In this document: one piece after another, positions 49,175 through 52,962 of the stretch
How the letters are laid out: each line of letters starts with the position of its first letter
Position numbering within the stretch: the first letter of the stretch is position 1
Assembly (NCBI GenBank): GCA_937895975.1
Contig: CALBLG010000210.1
Location: 1-52,962, forward strand
Length of the DNA stretch: 52,962 nt
Reading direction: 5' to 3'
Source: an uncultured Slackia sp.
GTDB lineage: Bacteria > Actinomycetota > Coriobacteriia > Coriobacteriales > Eggerthellaceae
Program-made: the position numbers and the translations under genes
Notes under the pieces: generated by a model
The model's input: only the letters and a program-made list of their open reading frames with translations
What the model was told of the DNA's origin: nothing
Database searches by the model: none

Positions 49175-50593
49175 TTAGTTGCACACCTTGCCTGGGTTCA
49201 AAACGAAGTTCGGGTCGAACACCTGTTTAATGCCCGCCATCAGGTTAAACGCGGTGTCGCCCACCGACTCGCGCAGGTATTCCTTCTTCGCGTGGCCAAT
49301 GCCGTGCTCGCCAGAAACCTGGCCGCCCAGCTCGGCGCACTTCGCATACGCCGCATGCATGACGCGCGTCGACTTCTCGAGAAACGCCTCTTTGCTAATA
49401 CCATTGCCGCAGCAATAAATGTGCAGGTTGCCGTCGCCCGCATGGCCGAACGAGCGAATGCGCACGTCATTTTCAACGCCCACATCATGGATGAACCCAA
49501 GGAACTCGGCGATTTTATCGACGGGCACCACCACGTCCATCTCGTCCAGGTGCTCGGTCTCGGCCTCGATAACCGTGAGGAATGCGCTGCGCGCGGCCCA
49601 CACCGACGCCTTGTCGGCCGGGTGGTCGATAACCAGCGTGTCGAACGCGCCGGTTTCATCAGCAATCTCGGCAAGCGTTTCGGCGCGCTGGAAAATCTCG
49701 TCGGCGTCGTTGCCGTCGAGCGTAACCAGGATGTACGCGCCGCATTCGTTGCCGTCGACCACGGTGGGGATGATTTTGTTGCCCGTGTATTCCGCCGACG
49801 AGTCCACGATGTCGCGCTCCATGAACTCGATGGACTGCGGGTTCAAACCGGCAAGCTTAATCTTCGGCACGGCCGAGATTGCGGTTTCAATATCGTGAAA
49901 CGAAAGGATGAAGCTCGTGTCTTCCTTCGGATTGGGGATAAGCTTCATCGAAAGCTCGGTGATGACGCCCAGCGTACCCTCCGAGCCAATCATCAGGTGC
50001 AACAGGCTGTAGCCCGAGCTGGTTTTCGTAACCTCGCGGCCCAGGCGCAGAACCTCGCCGTTCGGCAACACCACCGTCAGCGCAAGCACATAGTCGCGCG
50101 TGGTGCCGTACTTCACGGCACGCATGCCACCGGCGTTTGTGGACACGTTGCCGCCAATCGAACCAGTTTTCTCGCCGGGATCGGGCGGGTACATGAAGCC
50201 GTGTTCGATGGCGTCGGCCGCCAAATCGCACAGGCGCACGCCCGGCTGCACGCGCACGAACAGGTTGTTCATGTCGTACTCGACGATTCTATCCATGCGC
50301 ATGGTGCACAGCACGATGCCGCCGTACAGCGGCGTGCTGCCGCCGACCAAGCCCGTGCCCGCACCGCGCACCGTAACGGGAATGCGATTCGCGTTCGCAA
50401 GCTTCATAATGGCCGAAACCTCTTCGGTGGTTGCAGGCAGCACCACGACATCAGGCATGCGCGTGCCGTAAATAGGCATTTCATCGTGCGCATAGTCTTC
50501 GTTGATATCTTCACCCGTGAGGCAATTATCGCCCCCGACAATATTCTCGAGCTCGGCAATGAGCTCAGAGGTAAGTTGGTTGTACTCGGCCAT
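49175..50593 (-). CDS. FAD-linked 2-hydroxyacid oxidoreductase (GlcD/D-lactate dehydrogenase type)
   Basis: A 472-residue flavoprotein of the VAO/PCMH family that oxidises D-2-hydroxy acids such as D-lactate or glycolate. I start it at ATG 50593, with AAAGGGAG four bases upstream. The FAD-binding domain (about 40-215) contains VTVRGAGTGLVGGSTP and GSIGGNVSTNAGGMRAVKYG. The C-terminal domain carries the metal/substrate motif FGHAGDGNLHIY and SGEHGIGHAKKEY. The length and ending match GlcD/LdhD. No iron-sulfur partner (GlcF) or electron-transfer flavoprotein gene is adjacent. With larA it could let the cell use both lactate enantiomers (inference). Confidence 0.9.
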   Translation of the reverse strand: MAEYNQLTSELIAELENIVGGDNCLTGEDINEDYAHDEMPIYGTRMPDVVVLPATTEEVSAIMKLANANRIPVTVRGAGTGLVGGSTPLYGGIVLCTMRMDRIVEYDMNNLFVRVQPGVRLCDLAADAIEHGFMYPPDPGEKTGSIGGNVSTNAGGMRAVKYGTTRDYVLALTVVLPNGEVLRLGREVTKTSSGYSLLHLMIGSEGTLGVITELSMKLIPNPKEDTSFILSFHDIETAISAVPKIKLAGLNPQSIEFMERDIVDSSAEYTGNKIIPTVVDGNECGAYILVTLDGNDADEIFQRAETLAEIADETGAFDTLVIDHPADKASVWAARSAFLTVIEAETEHLDEMDVVVPVDKIAEFLGFIHDVGVENDVRIRSFGHAGDGNLHIYCCGNGISKEAFLEKSTRVMHAAYAKCAELGGQVSGEHGIGHAKKEYLRESVGDTAFNLMAGIKQVFDPNFVLNPGKVCN

Positions 50594-50986
50594 GGCTCCC
50601 TTTCCGTGCATTGCGGCGCATAACGGCACTCGCGCGGCCAAATCCCAGGCCGCGATGCCTATCAATAAACATGCGCTCTCGTCTTGCGTTCGCCGAACTC
50701 TAGCACACTAAAGCGCCAATGTATCCAGCCGATAACGCCTCGCAAATGAGCGGCGCATAGCGGCGGCGAACGGCAGATTGCCGCATGCGGGCGGTTGAAC
50801 GCGACGGCATTTCACGATTGCTTTTGCAGCGACACCGCAACCGCACAAGCGTCCAAACGGGGCGGATGAGCCCCAGCCGCTCCGAAAGCTCCGCAAAACG
50901 AGACGATAGTCGAGCGACGCCTCGACCCCAGACGAACGAATCGGCATCTCTGATAAACTGTCCAAAAGGCGAGGCTGGAGGTGCCC
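50594..50986. other. 393-bp divergent intergenic region
   Basis: No credible gene. The leader on the minus side holds a 7-bp stem, CGCGGCC/GGCCGCG (50633-50639 with 50648-50654). On the plus side a TAAACT hexamer at 50954-50959 may serve the lipoprotein promoter, but I could not find a matching -35. The remainder shows no repeat or consensus that I recognise. Confidence 0.4.
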
Positions 50987-51451
50987 ATGCGCTTTTCTCT
51001 CTTCATAATCGCATCGATTGCGTTGTCGTTGACGCTTTTCGGTTGCACCGCGCAACAGAGCGCTCCCGCTTCCTCCGATTCAGAATCGAGCGGCCCTATC
51101 TACGATCGAAGCACCGCTTTGTTCCATTACGAATCGTTCGACCATGAAGCCATCGACGAAATCCCGCCAACGCCGGAAGACTCCGCCGGCGGACCCTTCG
51201 TCGCACAATGGGAGCTCGTAGGCACCATCGAAGATTTCGACGGAGCTGGCATTGCGAAAGTCCAAGTAGACACCACGCAATCGAGCGGCTGGATTCTTAG
51301 CACCGTATACCTCGACGCCGGCACATCCGTCGAGGGAAATAGGCCCCTTACCATTGGCGACCGAATAGAATGCGGTTTTCTTTATAATTCGAATTCGGAA
51401 ATAATCAAACCCGGGTCGCTTGGCTACGTCAGGATTTTGAACCCCGAATAA
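50987..51451 (+). CDS. Small lipoprotein of unknown function
   Basis: A 154-residue exported protein. I start it at ATG 50987, five bases after GGAGG; an in-frame GTG at 50981 overlaps that site. The signal peptide covers residues 1-20 and ends in the lipobox LFGC (Cys20). After a Ser/Ala linker there is an acidic segment (YESFDHEAIDEIPPTPEDS) and a likely beta-rich domain with IAKVQVDTTQSS and GDRIECGFLY. I recognise no family. It precedes the phosphoesterase by 68 bases on the same strand. Confidence 0.65.
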   Translation: MRFSLFIIASIALSLTLFGCTAQQSAPASSDSESSGPIYDRSTALFHYESFDHEAIDEIPPTPEDSAGGPFVAQWELVGTIEDFDGAGIAKVQVDTTQSSGWILSTVYLDAGTSVEGNRPLTIGDRIECGFLYNSNSEIIKPGSLGYVRILNPE

Positions 51452-51519
51452 CCGCGCAACTCAATAGCGTTGCCGCCGTCACCATTCCGCCAAGGCTGCA
51501 GCCCCGAAAGGATACCTCC

Positions 51520-52083
51520 ATGATGTGGTTCACCGCCGATTTGCATTTCGGCCATTCGAGCATTTTGTCGAAAATGGAGCGCCCGTTCGCAACCATCGAG
51601 CAGATGAACCAGGGGCTTATCGCTGCGATCAACGAACGCGTAGCACCAGGTGATTCGCTCTACGTGCTGGGCGATTTCGCGTACCAAACGACCGCCGCCA
51701 ACGCGCGGCGCCTGCGCGAGCAAATCGCGTGCGAGCATGTGCACCTGCTGCGCGGCAACCACGACGATTCGTGGTCGACGGGCGCAAACGCGAGCGTGTT
51801 CGAAACCGAGCAAGACTACCTGGAAATCGCCCCCGGCTACGCGCGCGGCCACAAGCTGGTGCTGTTCCACTACCCCATCATGAGCTGGAACGGCAAGCGC
51901 CGCGACGCCATTCAGCTGCACGGGCACATTCACTCGAAAGGCAGCGACTACAACGAACGCAACCGCGACCGCGGCATTCTGCGCTACGACGTGGGCGTTG
52001 ACGCGAACGGCTACGCGCCAGTAAGTCTGCCCGAGATTCTAAAGTTCTTCGATGGCGCGCAATCGCATTCCCGCATGGGATAG
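51520..52083 (+). CDS. Calcineurin-like metallophosphoesterase
   Basis: A 187-residue dinuclear-metal phosphoesterase. All five metal motifs are present in order: ADLHFGH near residue 6, LGDFAY near 50, LRGNHDDSW near 76, LFHYPIMSW near 118, and LHGHIHSKG near 132. The compact form resembles small uncharacterised bacterial phosphoesterases, some of them found with phage. The natural substrate cannot be inferred. GAAAGG lies eight bases before the ATG; a second ATG follows at once. Confidence 0.83.
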   Translation: MMWFTADLHFGHSSILSKMERPFATIEQMNQGLIAAINERVAPGDSLYVLGDFAYQTTAANARRLREQIACEHVHLLRGNHDDSWSTGANASVFETEQDYLEIAPGYARGHKLVLFHYPIMSWNGKRRDAIQLHGHIHSKGSDYNERNRDRGILRYDVGVDANGYAPVSLPEILKFFDGAQSHSRMG

Positions 52084-52105
52084 AGCAACGCCGAAATCGA
52101 AGACA

Positions 52106-52139
52106 CGCATGTGGGCCAGTTCAGCCTTGCCCACATGCG
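52106..52139. terminator. 11-bp hairpin between converging genes
   Basis: CGCATGTGGGC (52106-52116) and GCCCACATGCG (52129-52139) pair perfectly over a 12-base loop, between the phosphoesterase and MscS genes. No T-run follows, so it is a hairpin of uncertain function. Confidence 0.5.
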
Positions 52140-52190
52140 GCTACTTGGCGCAAACGAAACCGAATTCAAGCACAGGCCAAGCCCTCCACG

Positions 52191-52961
52191 CTATTTCACA
52201 CGCACATCAAGCTGGTTGTAGGGGATCTCGATGCCGCGCTCTTCGATCACGTCTTGCGCGCATCCGAGCATTTGACGGCGCACCACGGGGCGGTCGGCTG
52301 GATCGCAAAAAGCACGCACGCGATACAGGATGCTCGAGTCGCCGAATTCCTGCGTGCCCAAAACATCACAACCCGCAGTCGAATCCAATTCTGCAATGCG
52401 GTCAGATATCGCTTGCATCGTCGCACGAGCCTCGCCGGCCGAAATATCGTAGGGCAGGGGCACATCGATGGAACAGCGGCCCGTAAGCACTTCGACCTCG
52501 GAAATATTGCGATTCGAAATAGTCACGACGTTCTTGCTGCCCGTGAGTTCGATCTTCGTGGATTTGAGATTCATCGAGAGCACCTTGCCCTCGAAGTCTT
52601 TATAGCGAATCACGTCTCCGATTGAGAAGTACCCGTCCCATGCGATGCTCGCGCCCATGATGAGGTCTTTCAGGATATCTTGCAGAGCGAAGCCAACGAC
52701 GATGCCGGCGATGCCAAGGCCCGTCGCCAAGCCCGCCACGTCGATACCGTTGATGCGCATCACCACGACGCACACCACCACAACTACGACGTATTTCAGC
52801 ACGTTCGCCGAAATCTGCATATTCGAGCGGCGGGCCGCATCTTGCTCGCGGTCGAGCAGCGCCTTCGCGAAACGCTTGAACAACACGCGCCATGCAAAAA
52901 CCGAGGCAACCACAACCGCGAGCGAGACCCACGGCTTAGGAGACATGAAGTACGCAAGCAC
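52191..52961 (-). CDS. MscS-family mechanosensitive channel, possibly 5'-truncated by the window end
   Basis: At least 256 residues of a small-conductance mechanosensitive channel. Two hydrophobic spans (about 11-28 and 52-70) precede the pore helix region GLATGLGIAGIVVGFALQDILKDLIMG (GLATGLGIAGIVVGF then ALQDILKDLIMG; about 77-103). The MscS beta domain follows (YFSIGDVIRYKDFEGKV, VVTISNRNISEVEV), then the C-terminal alpha/beta domain. The reading frame is open to the window edge, where a GTG at 52961 could be the start but has no visible upstream site, so the protein may continue beyond. Confidence 0.88.
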   Translation of the reverse strand: MLAYFMSPKPWVSLAVVVASVFAWRVLFKRFAKALLDREQDAARRSNMQISANVLKYVVVVVVCVVVMRINGIDVAGLATGLGIAGIVVGFALQDILKDLIMGASIAWDGYFSIGDVIRYKDFEGKVLSMNLKSTKIELTGSKNVVTISNRNISEVEVLTGRCSIDVPLPYDISAGEARATMQAISDRIAELDSTAGCDVLGTQEFGDSSILYRVRAFCDPADRPVVRRQMLGCAQDVIEERGIEIPYNQLDVRVK

Positions 52962-52962
52962 G

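Noticed and set aside
1..52962. tRNA, rRNA, CRISPR arrays, toxin-antitoxin pairs, phage or restriction genes
   Set aside because: Looked for on both strands; no cloverleaf with a T-loop consensus, no regularly spaced repeats, and no recognisable defence genes were seen.

Overview
The window looks like a chromosomal segment of a high-GC Gram-positive anaerobe of the class Coriobacteriia, most probably family Eggerthellaceae (inference). The basis is a GC-rich composition, a Tat-exported single-subunit flavoprotein reductase beside a LuxR regulator with a multi-spanning membrane N-terminus, two LytR-CpsA-Psr (LCP) proteins, and a formate-tetrahydrofolate ligase/cyclohydrolase/dehydrogenase cluster. 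I see no rRNA, tRNA, CRISPR array, phage or transposase gene. Most of the window is core metabolism; the unusual material lies mainly between genes.

Layout. 1-5.7 kb: a membrane protein, a PepV-like dipeptidase, a LytR_C lipoprotein, and purine salvage (pbuX, xpt). 5.7-13 kb: a phosphate regulon on the minus strand, read pstB-phoU-phoB-phoR, then a pair of repeat elements, then pstS-pstC-pstA with a PHO-box-like triple repeat before pstS. 13-17 kb: one-carbon genes fhs, fchA and folD, each separated from the next by a large hairpin. 17-19 kb: a second OmpR-type two-component system. 19-24 kb: an MFS carrier, an ABC transporter lacking a binding protein, a MATE carrier and a biotin-ligase-like protein. 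24-29 kb: a FolP-FolK fusion, ftsH, hpt and a Pro/Gln-rich membrane protein. 29-38 kb: cell envelope (two LCP proteins, a polysaccharide deacetylase) around the reductase/LuxR pair. 38-43.5 kb: ilvD-ilvB-ilvN-ilvC with a structured leader that may be a T-box. 43.5-53 kb: a small alarmone synthetase, two PLP sulfur enzymes, larA with a D-lactate-dehydrogenase-like flavoprotein, a lipoprotein, a phosphoesterase and an MscS channel.

The most striking observation is a set of long near-perfect inverted repeats between genes. Three copies (8928-9086, 9116-9272, 18786-18956) share a conserved core of about 90 bp, while each has its own unrelated but self-complementary arms of 31-41 nt. A second family of about 170 bp, with terminal inverted repeats, occurs at 44731-44900 and 47611-47778, on either side of the two sulfur-amino-acid genes. 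A third, short family with AAATGGGACA arms occurs near 3.4, 31.2 and 34.9 kb. All assignments come from reading the sequence; no database search was possible.
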